Assembly: GCA_021324155.1 (NCBI GenBank) | Contig: JAJPJQ010000049.1 | Coordinates: 62,001-126,000 of the forward strand | Length of the DNA stretch: 64,000 nucleotides | DNA from: Pseudomonadota bacterium | GTDB lineage: Bacteria; Desulfobacterota; Binatia; UBA9968 | Reading direction: 5' to 3' | Part shown: piece by piece, positions 1-8,647 of the stretch | Layout of the letters: the number at the start of each line of letters is the position of its first letter | Position numbering within the stretch: the first letter of the stretch is position 1 | Notes under the pieces: generated by a model | Databases searched by the model: none | Told to the model about the DNA's origin: nothing | Seen by the model: only the letters and a program-made list of their open reading frames with translations | Program-made: the position numbers and the translations under genes

Positions 1-945
1 GCGGTCCAATTCGATGAGGATGGAGTTGTCGACGAAGTCCTGCGGCTTCGCCTTAATGTTGCTCATCGTGAAATAGGTCTCAATCTCCTCCGGATCCGCG
101 TTGTACTTCGGCTTGTAGACCGAGACCCAGAAATCGTAAGCCTCCGAGAGCAGCTTGGGGTCGGAGATGCGGAGATACTTCTCCATGACTTTCATCGTGA
201 ACGTCCGGTCGGCTTTGACCTTGGCCAATCCCGCGATCGCGGCCATCATGAATCTTTTCACGCTGTCGCGATTGCTCCGCAGGTAGCTGAGATTGGCGGT
301 GATCTGGTTGCCGGGAAATTTAACTCCGCTTTGCGCCAGGTTGAAAATGGGATTGAGCCCGAGCTCTCTCGCCTTTAACGATTCCGGCGGCTGCACGAGC
401 GTCGCCGAAATCGTGCCGCTCACCGCCGCCGCGAGGCGCGCGCCGGCGTCGCCGATGGTTGTCAACGTTACATCGGTATCAGGATTGAGGCCCAGCTTTC
501 TCAGCGCAAAGATCATCGCGAAGTGCGTCACGCCCCCGAGGCCGGCGATGCCCACGCGCTTGCCCTTCAAGTCCTCGGGTTTTTTGATCGCCGGATGCGC
601 GTAAAGAATATACGGGAACACGCCGACGTTGGTCGCGATGATGACGACGCCGCCGCCTTTCATCATCGCGTTGATCGCCGCCGGGCCGCCGGACGTGTTG
701 AGCTGTACGTCGCCGGAGATCAGCGCCATCAACGACTGCGTGCCGCCGGAGAACTGGACTGGAGCGACGTCGAGGCCGTGGCTCTTGAAGAGTCCCGCCT
801 CGGCCGCGACGTAGTAAGGCGTCTGGGTCGCGCTGCGGAGCATCGCGACGGTCAGCTTGTTCTCGCCGGCCCCGCGCGCCGGCGCCGGTGAAATCCAGAG
901 GCAAACGAACGCCAAAACTACAATCGGCTTTACATAACGCGCCAT
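1..945 (-). CDS. ABC transporter substrate-binding protein, NMT1/SsuA-like (3' end outside window)
   Basis: Reads from an ATG at 943-945 to the window edge with no stop (315 codons), so the C-terminus is missing. A signal peptide (residues 1-26, hydrophobic VVLAFVCLWISPAPA core) precedes a mature domain typical of NMT1/THI5 and SsuA binding proteins: TPYYVAAEAGLFKSHGLDV near residue 40, a glycine-rich ligand loop (FSGGTQSLMALISGDVQ), and KPEDLKGKRVGIAGLGG near 123. It should bind a small organic ligand in the periplasm. It begins 2 bases after the stop of the molybdenum hydroxylase gene, so the two are co-transcribed, which suggests the ligand is the enzyme's substrate or a relative. The ligand cannot be predicted. 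Confidence 0.88.
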   Translation of the reverse strand, partial: MARYVKPIVVLAFVCLWISPAPARGAGENKLTVAMLRSATQTPYYVAAEAGLFKSHGLDVAPVQFSGGTQSLMALISGDVQLNTSGGPAAINAMMKGGGVVIIATNVGVFPYILYAHPAIKKPEDLKGKRVGIAGLGGVTHFAMIFALRKLGLNPDTDVTLTTIGDAGARLAAAVSGTISATLVQPPESLKARELGLNPIFNLAQSGVKFPGNQITANLSYLRSNRDSVKRFMMAAIAGLAKVKADRTFTMKVMEKYLRISDPKLLSEAYDFWVSVYKPKYNADPEEIETYFTMSNIKAKPQDFVDNSILIELDR

Positions 946-947
946 GC

Positions 948-3221
948 TCAAGGCCTCGCCGCCGCCGCTTCCAGCGCGGCGAGCACCTTGTCGGGCCGCA
1001 TCGGCAGCTCCGTCATGCGAACGCCGGAGGCATTGTATAGCGCGTTGGCGATCGCCGGGGCGATTGCGAACAAGCCGATCTCGCCGATGCCTTTGGCGCC
1101 GAAGGGGCCGTCCGCGAGCGGCGACTCCAGAAGAATCGTTTTCATGGGCGGCACCTGCTCGGCGAAAGCTATCGCGTAATCGGAAAAATCGGTGTTGAGA
1201 ATGCGCCCGTCGTCGAGCGCGAGCTCTTCGGCGAGCGCGTAGCCGAGCCCCATGACAATGCCTCCCTCGAGCTGCCCGACGACGAGCGGCGGGTTCACCG
1301 CCTTGCCCACGTCGTGCACCGATATCACGCGAAGGACTTCGATCTGACCGGTCTCGCGGTCGAGCGCGATCTCCAGCGCCTGCGCGCCGAAGCGCCAGCC
1401 GCTCTTCTGCCCGTCGTCGACGAACGACGCCGTCGCGACGATGTTCTTCCGCTTGCAGCGGCGGTCGCGAAAAATCGCTTCGACGGTCGCGGCTTCGGCG
1501 CCGCTGCGGCGGTATATCTTCTTCTGCCTGAGCGTCAGCGACGACGGTTCTTCGTCGAGAATCTCCCCCGCGACCTCGAGCAGCTCCGCGCGCGCATCGG
1601 CGGCCGCGCGCAGCACGGCCATGCCGCTCGATACGAGCACGCGGCTCGAATAGGTGCCGTGATCGAACGGGACCGTGGCGGTGTCGGCGCTCGCGACGCC
1701 GACGTCGCCGACCTCGACACCGAGCTCTTCGGCGGCAATCTGCGCGACTGCCGTCTCCATGCCGCCGCCGACGTCCGAAGAGCCGACGAGCACCTGGATG
1801 CTGCCGTCGCGCTGGATTGAGACGACGGCGCTCGACGACCCGCCGGCGCCGGTCGGCGTTTTATAAACCATGCTGAGGCCGATCGCGCGGTCGCCGTGCC
1901 GCGCGCCGGCTTTGCGGTAGCCGATCTCGTCCACGGCGTGCCTGAGGCATTCTTTCGCCATGACGCCGTCGACCACGTCGCCGTTCGGCGAGACATCGCC
2001 TTCGTCGAGCAGGTTGCGCATGCGGAATTCCACCGGGTCCACTCCGAGGCGATGCGCGATCATGTCCATCTGCGACTCACCGGCCCAGGTCGCCTCGGGC
2101 ACGCCGAGTCCGCGAAACGGACAGCCGCGCATCGTGTTGGTGTAAACCAGATTGGAGGTGACGCGGAGATTGGGAATGCGATAGGGTCCGGCGGCGTCTT
2201 TCAGCGCGCGGTTGCTCGCCGGAAGGCCGTCGGTATAGGCGCCGCAGTCCCAGAAAAATTCCGCTTGGCGCGCCGTGATCGTCCCGTCGCGGCCTACGGC
2301 CGTCTTGAGCACGATCGCCGCAGGAACCGAGCCGGCGCTGGCGGTGAACTCTTCGCCGCGCCGCATAACGACCCGGACCGGCCGTCCGGTCTTGAGCGCC
2401 AGCGCGACGGCGTAGTGTTCCAGTCGGACGCCGTTTTTTCCGCCGAAGCCGCCGCCGATTTTCGTGCAGATGATGCGGATCGATCCTTCCGGAATGCCGA
2501 AGATATCGGCGAGCGTGGCGCGGACGATGAAAGCTTTCTGCGTGGAGGTCCAGACGGTAATCTTGTCGCTCTCCACCCTCGCGACGCAGGCGTGCGGCTC
2601 CATGTAGCCGTGGTGGACGCGCTTGGTGCGAAACGTGTCCTCGAAAACGTGCTCGGCTTCGCGAAACGCGAGCTCCGTGTCGCCGCGGGCGAACTCGTTG
2701 CGGTGCACGATGTTGGTGTTCGGCCGCGGTTTCCATTCGCGGGTGACCAGCCGGTTCGGCTCATAGCCGGCCATCTCCTCATGAACGAGAGGAGCGTCGG
2801 CGCGCATCGCGTCGAGCACATCGAAAGTGCCCGGATTCTCTTCGTAATCGATGTCGATGAGGCGTGCCGCCGACTCCGCGGCCTGTTCATCCATTGCCGC
2901 AACCGCGGCGATCGGCTCGCCCGCGTAGCGAATTTTTTCAGAAGCGAAGATCAGCTCGTCTTTGACGCCGTAGCCGAAGCGCTCCGACGGCACATCGGCG
3001 GCCGTGAGCACGGCCTTGACGCCCGGCGCCGCTCTCGCCCGCTCGACGTCGATGCGCGCTATTTTTCCGCTGGGAATGGCGCTCCGGACGATGAAGCCGT
3101 GGAGCAGGCCCGGCAGCGTCACGTCCGCGCCATAGAGGACATTTCCGGTGACAATGTCCCGGCCGTCCTTGCGGGGCACAGGCTGCCCGATGACGCGCAG
3201 CGCCTCTACCTTGCTGTCCAT
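948..3221 (-). CDS. Xanthine dehydrogenase family molybdopterin-binding subunit
   Basis: 757 aa, the usual length for the large subunit of molybdenum hydroxylases (CoxL / aldehyde oxidase / xanthine dehydrogenase). Visible features are an N-terminal a/b-hammerhead (VIGQPVPRKDGRDIVTGN), the Moco loop GGGFGGKNG near residue 255, RGCPFRGLGVPEA near 365, and the C-terminal GAKGIGEIG with the catalytic Glu at about residue 714. Enzymes of this family hydroxylate N-heterocycles, aldehydes or aromatics using water. No FeS or FAD subunit gene is next to it. The flanking genes are a VOC protein upstream and a binding protein directly downstream. The ATG start at 3221 is followed at once by the conserved N-terminus. 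The substrate cannot be assigned. Confidence 0.92.
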   Translation of the reverse strand: MDSKVEALRVIGQPVPRKDGRDIVTGNVLYGADVTLPGLLHGFIVRSAIPSGKIARIDVERARAAPGVKAVLTAADVPSERFGYGVKDELIFASEKIRYAGEPIAAVAAMDEQAAESAARLIDIDYEENPGTFDVLDAMRADAPLVHEEMAGYEPNRLVTREWKPRPNTNIVHRNEFARGDTELAFREAEHVFEDTFRTKRVHHGYMEPHACVARVESDKITVWTSTQKAFIVRATLADIFGIPEGSIRIICTKIGGGFGGKNGVRLEHYAVALALKTGRPVRVVMRRGEEFTASAGSVPAAIVLKTAVGRDGTITARQAEFFWDCGAYTDGLPASNRALKDAAGPYRIPNLRVTSNLVYTNTMRGCPFRGLGVPEATWAGESQMDMIAHRLGVDPVEFRMRNLLDEGDVSPNGDVVDGVMAKECLRHAVDEIGYRKAGARHGDRAIGLSMVYKTPTGAGGSSSAVVSIQRDGSIQVLVGSSDVGGGMETAVAQIAAEELGVEVGDVGVASADTATVPFDHGTYSSRVLVSSGMAVLRAAADARAELLEVAGEILDEEPSSLTLRQKKIYRRSGAEAATVEAIFRDRRCKRKNIVATASFVDDGQKSGWRFGAQALEIALDRETGQIEVLRVISVHDVGKAVNPPLVVGQLEGGIVMGLGYALAEELALDDGRILNTDFSDYAIAFAEQVPPMKTILLESPLADGPFGAKGIGEIGLFAIAPAIANALYNASGVRMTELPMRPDKVLAALEAAAARP

Positions 3222-3252
3222 CGAAGAAAGATCGGCAACGGCGCCGGATTTA

Positions 3253-3672
3253 TCATCCTACCGGCGCCGAGTGTCCTTTCGGCGGGGTGTAAAGCTGGAG
3301 GAGATTGCCGTCTGGATCGAAGAAGTAAAAGCCGCTGCCGCTCGGGCGGTCGACCGTCGGCGTGCTGTGAGTTCGGACGCCCCAATCCTTCATTTTGTTG
3401 ACCGCGAGATCGAAGTCCTCGCGGCTGACGACGAACGCGTGATGGGTGGCGCCGTCCTCGACGAACCCGTCGCGGTTGAGCGGCTTCGGCCGCTGGAAAA
3501 GCACGACCATGTCGTTGCCGGATCTCAAGTCCGCGCGGTTCAAGTGGTCGCCCATGTCGTCGCGGTTGAGCTTGGCGATCGTCATGCCGAGCACCTCGGT
3601 ATAAAACTTGACCGCCCGCTCCACGTCATCTACGGGGATGCCGATGTGGTAGAGTCCCTTCGTCTTGATCAT
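3253..3672 (-). CDS. VOC (glyoxalase/bleomycin-resistance/dioxygenase) family protein
   Basis: 139 aa single-domain vicinal-oxygen-chelate protein. The first beta strand carries HIGIPVDDVERAVKFYTEVLG near residue 9, with a metal-ligand His, and the second half has HHAFVV and FFDPDGNLLQLYTP. The last motif usually reads GNxxEL, so the fourth metal ligand would be Gln rather than Glu. The strong ribosome-binding site AGGAGG seven bases before the ATG fixes the start. It may be an extradiol-type dioxygenase, an isomerase or a lyase; the family alone cannot decide. It sits between two molybdenum-hydroxylase genes, which favours a role in the same catabolic route. Confidence 0.85.
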   Translation of the reverse strand: MIKTKGLYHIGIPVDDVERAVKFYTEVLGMTIAKLNRDDMGDHLNRADLRSGNDMVVLFQRPKPLNRDGFVEDGATHHAFVVSREDFDLAVNKMKDWGVRTHSTPTVDRPSGSGFYFFDPDGNLLQLYTPPKGHSAPVG

Positions 3673-3767
3673 GGCTGATCCTCCTTATTTGCGATCTTCA
3701 AAGCTGTCGTTCGAGCTTAAGTTTCCTCCGTTCGCCGCGCGGCTGTCAATAGCGGAGAGCGGGGGGC

Positions 3768-4760
3768 TTACGGCCTCCAACCCTCCGCTTCGAGCTCGCG
3801 GTTCGCCTCTCTCACCACGCGGAAGTCGAATACCGTGTCGGGCTTGATCGCTTCGCTGCGGCCGATCGCTTGCGCGGCAATCGCGATAATCGCCTGTTGC
3901 GCTTCCGTACCGATCATCCCGTCTTTCGTGAAAGACGGCACGCTGGAATCATACATCGCTGCGACCATTTCCCGGTTCTGTGTTTTCATGTGGCGCATCA
4001 TGATATCGATGGTTTCCGCGCGACGAGCGTGAACGAATCTCAGCCCCTTCAGCGCCGCTTTGACGAACCCCTTCACGACCGCCGGACGGTTGGCGAGCGC
4101 GTCGAGCTGGATGCCGATGCCGCCCATATAAGAGGGGAAGGCGTCGCCGAAATAGCCGAGCACCTTTAGCCCCGCTTTCTTCGCGAGATAGTCGTGCGGC
4201 GGCGACAACGGCGCGGCGGAAACGGCGCCGGACAACACCGCCGCCATCCGCGTGCCGCTGGTGCCCATGACGAGGAAAGTCACGTCTTTAGTATCGATGC
4301 CCTTCGATTCGAGAAATCTCCGCGCGCCCACATCCGCCAGCCCGCCGATTCCTCCCGTGGCGATTTTTTTGCCCTTTAGGTCCTCCAGCGAACGAATGTC
4401 GCTTGCTGCGATGAGATACATGTCCGTTCGGCTGCCATTGGCGAAGACCGAGCGGATCGGCATGCCGGCGATCGCCGCGTTGATCGTGGGCGAGCCGAGC
4501 GTGTTGAAATCGATGCCGTGACTGACTAGGGCCTTCGATGCCACGCCGCTGTTGAGATAAATGAAGCGCGGCTCGAGCCCCTCCTGGCGTAAGTAACCTT
4601 TGTCGCGCGCGGCGACGTATGGCGCTTGGACAAAGCTCAGCGAGCTGATTGAGACATCGACAAGAAGAGGTCTTTCCTGGGCAGGCAGCCGGTCGGCGCC
4701 GGAGAGCGCTAAACAGACGGCTCCCAACAACCATAAGGCGGCACGCGTGACGACAGGCAT
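3768..4760 (-). CDS. ABC transporter substrate-binding protein, NMT1/TAXI-like
   Basis: 330 aa from the ATG at 4760. A longer reading starts with TTG at 4832, overlapping the upstream stop, but it would put a charged stretch (CYDRKRRADFFF) before the signal peptide, so the shorter start is preferred: MPVVTRAALWLLGAVCLALS is a normal export signal. The mature part has SFVQAPYVAARDKGYLRQEGL, LNSGVASKALVSHGIDF and SLEDLKGKKIATGG, the layout of NMT1-family periplasmic binding proteins. It lies between molybdenum hydroxylase genes in the same transcription unit. No permease or ATPase is adjacent. Confidence 0.88.
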   Translation of the reverse strand: MPVVTRAALWLLGAVCLALSGADRLPAQERPLLVDVSISSLSFVQAPYVAARDKGYLRQEGLEPRFIYLNSGVASKALVSHGIDFNTLGSPTINAAIAGMPIRSVFANGSRTDMYLIAASDIRSLEDLKGKKIATGGIGGLADVGARRFLESKGIDTKDVTFLVMGTSGTRMAAVLSGAVSAAPLSPPHDYLAKKAGLKVLGYFGDAFPSYMGGIGIQLDALANRPAVVKGFVKAALKGLRFVHARRAETIDIMMRHMKTQNREMVAAMYDSSVPSFTKDGMIGTEAQQAIIAIAAQAIGRSEAIKPDTVFDFRVVREANRELEAEGWRP

Positions 4761-4828
4761 ATCGGTCGCTTCTCGGAAGAAAAAATCCGCCCTGCGTTTG
4801 CGGTCATAGCATGCGGCGAGAGGCGTCA

Positions 4829-7066
4829 TCAACAGCCGGAAGTCAGACCAGCTAGAATCGCTTCCGCGTTAATCGGAAGCTCGCGGACCCTAACTCCCGT
4901 CGCGTTGTAGACGGCGTTCGCGACGGCGGGCGCGACCAGACTGATGGCGACCTGGCCGACGGCCTTGGCTCCGAACGGACCGGGGCCCTCGTTGCAGCGC
5001 ACGAGCGAGGTGATTAAGCGCGGTATGTCGCAGATGCTCGGTATCTTGTATTCGCCAAGGCTCAGCGTGGTCACGCGGCCGTCATCGAGCCCCATCTTCT
5101 CGGTCAACGCATATCCCAGCCCTTGAATGAAGGCGCCTTCGATTTGGCCTTGATGAATGAGCGGATTGATGATTGTACCCACATCGAGGATGAAATGCGC
5201 TTTCGGCACCTCAATGTGACCGGTTTGCGTATCGATTCGGACCTCGGCGACTACCGCTTGAAACGAGTAGAGATTCGGCTTCGCGCCGGAATAGTGACCG
5301 AATCCACCGATCGGTTCGCTCGAAAGAGCCGCGAGCTCGCGCAGCGTGAGGCTCCGGCGCGATCTTCCTTTTAGAAAGACCTTGCCGCCGGCATAAATCA
5401 CATTCTCCAAACCCGTGCGCCAATGCGACGCCGCCGCTGCGCACAGATTTTGAATCAGCGCGTCGGTCGCGCGCATCACGGCCTGCCCTTCGATGTGGAC
5501 TCCGCGAGTGGCTTTGATGCCTTCGTCGAAAGGCGCGGTCGACGTCTCCTGCACTTCGATTTCAACGAGCCGCGATTCGACGCCCAGTCTTTCGGCCGCG
5601 ACTTGCTGGTGCATGGTGTAGGAGCCGACGCCCGTATCGCCTACGCCGCTGATCAGTTTGATGGTCCCGTCGGGTTGCAGCCGAGAGATGAAGCTCGATT
5701 CGCCGCGTCCGATATGCCGGTCGCCCAATGCGATGCCTCTGCCCGCGACGATGCGGCCGTGTGCCGGCTTCGGTCGGCTGCTCCGCCAGCGCGAGACGGC
5801 GCGCGCCCGCTTGAGGACGTCGAGGCCATGCGGATTCTTGATCGGCTCCCCGGTGGGCCTGGTGTCTGCCTGCTTCAGGACGTTGCGGCAGCGAAAGTCG
5901 ATCGGGTCCAAGCCCATCGCGAGGGCGATCGTATCGATATGGCTCTCGACGGCGAAAAGCGTCTGCGGCTCGCCGGGCGCGCGGAAGTAGCCGCAAGGCA
6001 GCTGATTCGTGTAGACGCAGGTGCCCGTCATTCGGGTATGGGGAATCGCGTAGCAGCCGGCGGCGGAAAAGGCGCCGCTCATCGACGCCTGCGGATTGGG
6101 CCGGAAAGCCGCGTAAGCGCCCGCGTTATAGAAGGTCTTGGCTTCCCACGCCCATAGAATTCCGCCTTTTTTGACGCCGGTCTTCAAGACCACGACCGCC
6201 GGATGCCGCGGGGCGCAAGCGAGAAATTCTTCGGCATAGCTCCGCACGAAGCGGACGGGCTTGCCGGTCAGCTTGGACAAATGATACGCCGCCGGCACGG
6301 CGTAGAGAAAATCCTTCGCGCCGAAGGAGCCGCCCATAATGCTCGGATGGACGACGATGTCGTCTTCGCCTGATTCGAGGTAGTGCGCGAGTTCGCGGCG
6401 CAGCTTGAAAAAACCCTGATCCGCGACCCAGATTTCCACCCGGTCCTCGGCGTCGACGTCGACCGTGCACGCGTAAGGTTCAATGTACGCTTGATGTACC
6501 ATCTGGGTGCGATAGACGTTTTCAAAGACATCGTCGCATTCGGCCAATCCCCGGTCGAAATCTCCCTTCGCGATTTGCACCACGCTTTGAACATTCTTCT
6601 GGCCGACCGCCTTCGGGCCTTCGTAGGTGTCGTAGTCGGGATGCAGCAGCGGTGCTTCCGGGGTCAGCGCTTCAAGCGGGTCGAAGACCGCGGGCAGCTC
6701 CTCGTATTCGATCTCGATCAGCTCGGCCGCCTCTTCGGCGGTGTCGCGATCGATCGCGGCGACCGCGGCGACGTCCTGCCCGAAGTAGAGAACCCGCTCA
6801 CGCGCCAGTACCGGCAGGTCTTTGAGCTTCGCTCCCACAAGATGCCGATTGGTATCCGCTCCGGTGATGACGGCCTTGACACCCGTCAAAGCCAGAGCCT
6901 TGGTTATATCGATATTGAGGATGCGCGCGTGCGGCAGCGTGCTGCGCACGATTTTTCCCCAGAGGCTCCCCGGGCGAACGATATCCGCGGTATAGCGGCG
7001 TGCGCCGGTGACTTTCTCCTCACTTTCGATGCGCGGCAGCGGTTTGCCGATGCTAGCGCGCGTCAT
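4829..7066 (-). CDS. Xanthine dehydrogenase family molybdopterin-binding subunit with Gln at the catalytic Glu position
   Basis: 745 aa from the ATG at 7066 (MTRASIGKPLPRIESEEKVTG is the usual N-terminus; a TTG 17 codons earlier is possible). It has the Moco-binding fold: SIMGGSFGAKDF near residue 245, CGYFRAPGEPQ near 355 and a C-terminal GPFGAKAVGQVAISLVAPA. In the family the last motif reads G-x-G-E, and its Glu is the base that activates the Mo-OH. Here the codon at 4952-4954 is CAG, giving Gln at residue 705. The rest of the domain is intact and undisrupted, so this is not a decayed gene. It may be inactive, regulatory, or use altered chemistry. It is about 68 bases upstream of a binding-protein gene. 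Confidence 0.9.
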   Translation of the reverse strand: MTRASIGKPLPRIESEEKVTGARRYTADIVRPGSLWGKIVRSTLPHARILNIDITKALALTGVKAVITGADTNRHLVGAKLKDLPVLARERVLYFGQDVAAVAAIDRDTAEEAAELIEIEYEELPAVFDPLEALTPEAPLLHPDYDTYEGPKAVGQKNVQSVVQIAKGDFDRGLAECDDVFENVYRTQMVHQAYIEPYACTVDVDAEDRVEIWVADQGFFKLRRELAHYLESGEDDIVVHPSIMGGSFGAKDFLYAVPAAYHLSKLTGKPVRFVRSYAEEFLACAPRHPAVVVLKTGVKKGGILWAWEAKTFYNAGAYAAFRPNPQASMSGAFSAAGCYAIPHTRMTGTCVYTNQLPCGYFRAPGEPQTLFAVESHIDTIALAMGLDPIDFRCRNVLKQADTRPTGEPIKNPHGLDVLKRARAVSRWRSSRPKPAHGRIVAGRGIALGDRHIGRGESSFISRLQPDGTIKLISGVGDTGVGSYTMHQQVAAERLGVESRLVEIEVQETSTAPFDEGIKATRGVHIEGQAVMRATDALIQNLCAAAASHWRTGLENVIYAGGKVFLKGRSRRSLTLRELAALSSEPIGGFGHYSGAKPNLYSFQAVVAEVRIDTQTGHIEVPKAHFILDVGTIINPLIHQGQIEGAFIQGLGYALTEKMGLDDGRVTTLSLGEYKIPSICDIPRLITSLVRCNEGPGPFGAKAVGQVAISLVAPAVANAVYNATGVRVRELPINAEAILAGLTSGC

Positions 7067-7150
7067 GTTTTTTGGGCGGCGATTATCGCGGAGATTCAGA
7101 GGATTACTCCGACGCAACGGATTAGCGATGGAGAGATCGGCTTAACAACT

Positions 7151-8590
7151 TCAGAGCAAGCTCTTCCATTTCTCGTAGACGCTGGCGCGTAGCTCTAGAG
7201 ACGGTCCCGTCGCCGACGGAAATTGTTGCCGCCACTCGTAAGGCTTGCACGCATCGAAAACGGCTTTCGAGGTAAAGCACGCCGCCGCGGGAGTGTTGGG
7301 CGGAATCATCGGGTCGATGGAAGAGCTCCAGCTTCGACGAATGATCTCGATGTCTTCGATCGGATTCATGCGCGTTCCCATCGCCCACAGCACCGCCTGG
7401 CTGTCGGAGGGATCGATGTCGTCGTCCACCACGATGGTAAAGCGGGCGCCGATCGAACCCGGTTTCGTCTGCGACGCGACGATTCCCGCCTGCCGCGCGT
7501 GGCCGGGATAGCGCTGGCAGATCGACACCACCGTCCAAAGCTGGCCGTACGCCCACACACCTTTAACATCGGGCACGCCGCACGCATCCAATCGGTTCCA
7601 AACCGCCGCGGCCCAGCGCCACGGCATGCCGACCGCTTCGGCCTTCAAATGCGGATGGCCGAAAATGATCGGATCGTTCCGGAACATTACGGACTTTACA
7701 TGAATCACTGATTCGGGCTTCGTGCCGGTAGAATAGTAACCGACCCACTCCCCGAACGGGCCTTCATCGCGGAGATCGTTGGGATGGACAAAGCCCTCGA
7801 TCACGATTTCCGCGCTGGCCGGAATCGGCAGGCCGGTGTGGGCGCCGATCACGACCTCGATCGGTTTTTGTCTGATGCCGCCCGCGTACTCGTATTCGGA
7901 CTCGGCGTGCGGATGTTTGTGCTCGGCCGCCCAATAGGTGATGAGGTCCTGGCCGAAAGTCACCGCGATCGGCATCGGCTTGCCCGCCGCGTGATACTTT
8001 TTCATGTTGGCCATGCCGTCCTTATTCGGCGACATGTAGAGGCCTAACGTTTTTTCGTCGTGAATCACGATGCGATAAATGCCGAGGTTTACGGTTCCTG
8101 AATCCGGATCCGCGGTGATGCAGACGCATCCGGTGCCGATGTAGCGGTTTTGGTCCTCGTTGCCGTCGCCTTGGTTCCATCTCGGCGCGGGGAATTTATA
8201 TAGATCGATATTTCCGGCTTCGTCGACGTTTTCGAAAAACGGGGCTTCCTTGACGGTCACCGGCGGGATGCGCGGCTGATCGTGGATCTTTTTCATGCGC
8301 GACTTCAAATTGCGGACGTATTCGAGAGGAGGGAGAAGGCTATCCTCCTCGCTCATGCCGCAAGCGAGCGCGGAGATGCGCTGCGAGTTTTGCGGATTGA
8401 CTAAGACAGCGAAGTTTTTCGGGTAGCCGGGAATTTCACTGAACAGGGCCGAGCAAGGATCGGGCTGGCTGCCAATAATATCCCACAGCGTGCCGATCTC
8501 CAGATCCCAGCTCGCGCCTTTGATTTTCTTGAGCTTGCCGATCGCGTCGAGCTTTTTCGCCCAGAGCCTTAAATCCATCAAGTATTCCAT
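7151..8590 (-). CDS. UbiD family decarboxylase
   Basis: 479 aa. UbiD enzymes use prenylated FMN for reversible decarboxylation of aromatic or alpha,beta-unsaturated acids. The sequence shows an N-terminal DLRLWAKKLDAIGKLKKI, an SRDI-like ligand region, and EGPFGEWVGYYS near residue 275, where E-G-P-F-G-E carries the two active-site glutamates of the family. KAEAVGMPWRW and the conserved VVDDDIDPSD follow in the C-terminal half. The ATG at 8590 has GGAG nine bases upstream; a TTG five codons earlier is less likely. UbiX, which makes the cofactor, is not in the window. Its place between an aromatic-type cupin and the molybdenum hydroxylases fits aromatic acid breakdown. Confidence 0.92.
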   Translation of the reverse strand: MEYLMDLRLWAKKLDAIGKLKKIKGASWDLEIGTLWDIIGSQPDPCSALFSEIPGYPKNFAVLVNPQNSQRISALACGMSEEDSLLPPLEYVRNLKSRMKKIHDQPRIPPVTVKEAPFFENVDEAGNIDLYKFPAPRWNQGDGNEDQNRYIGTGCVCITADPDSGTVNLGIYRIVIHDEKTLGLYMSPNKDGMANMKKYHAAGKPMPIAVTFGQDLITYWAAEHKHPHAESEYEYAGGIRQKPIEVVIGAHTGLPIPASAEIVIEGFVHPNDLRDEGPFGEWVGYYSTGTKPESVIHVKSVMFRNDPIIFGHPHLKAEAVGMPWRWAAAVWNRLDACGVPDVKGVWAYGQLWTVVSICQRYPGHARQAGIVASQTKPGSIGARFTIVVDDDIDPSDSQAVLWAMGTRMNPIEDIEIIRRSWSSSIDPMIPPNTPAAACFTSKAVFDACKPYEWRQQFPSATGPSLELRASVYEKWKSLL

Positions 8591-8647
8591 CGCATCATTC
8601 TCCAACGAACAATCGCCGGCGTTCGCCGCATCGTCCGCTTCGCCGTC

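Noticed and set aside
1896-3401. A 501-codon open frame on the plus strand opposite the molybdenum hydroxylase
   Set aside because: Antisense shadow; the minus-strand protein is complete with all family motifs.
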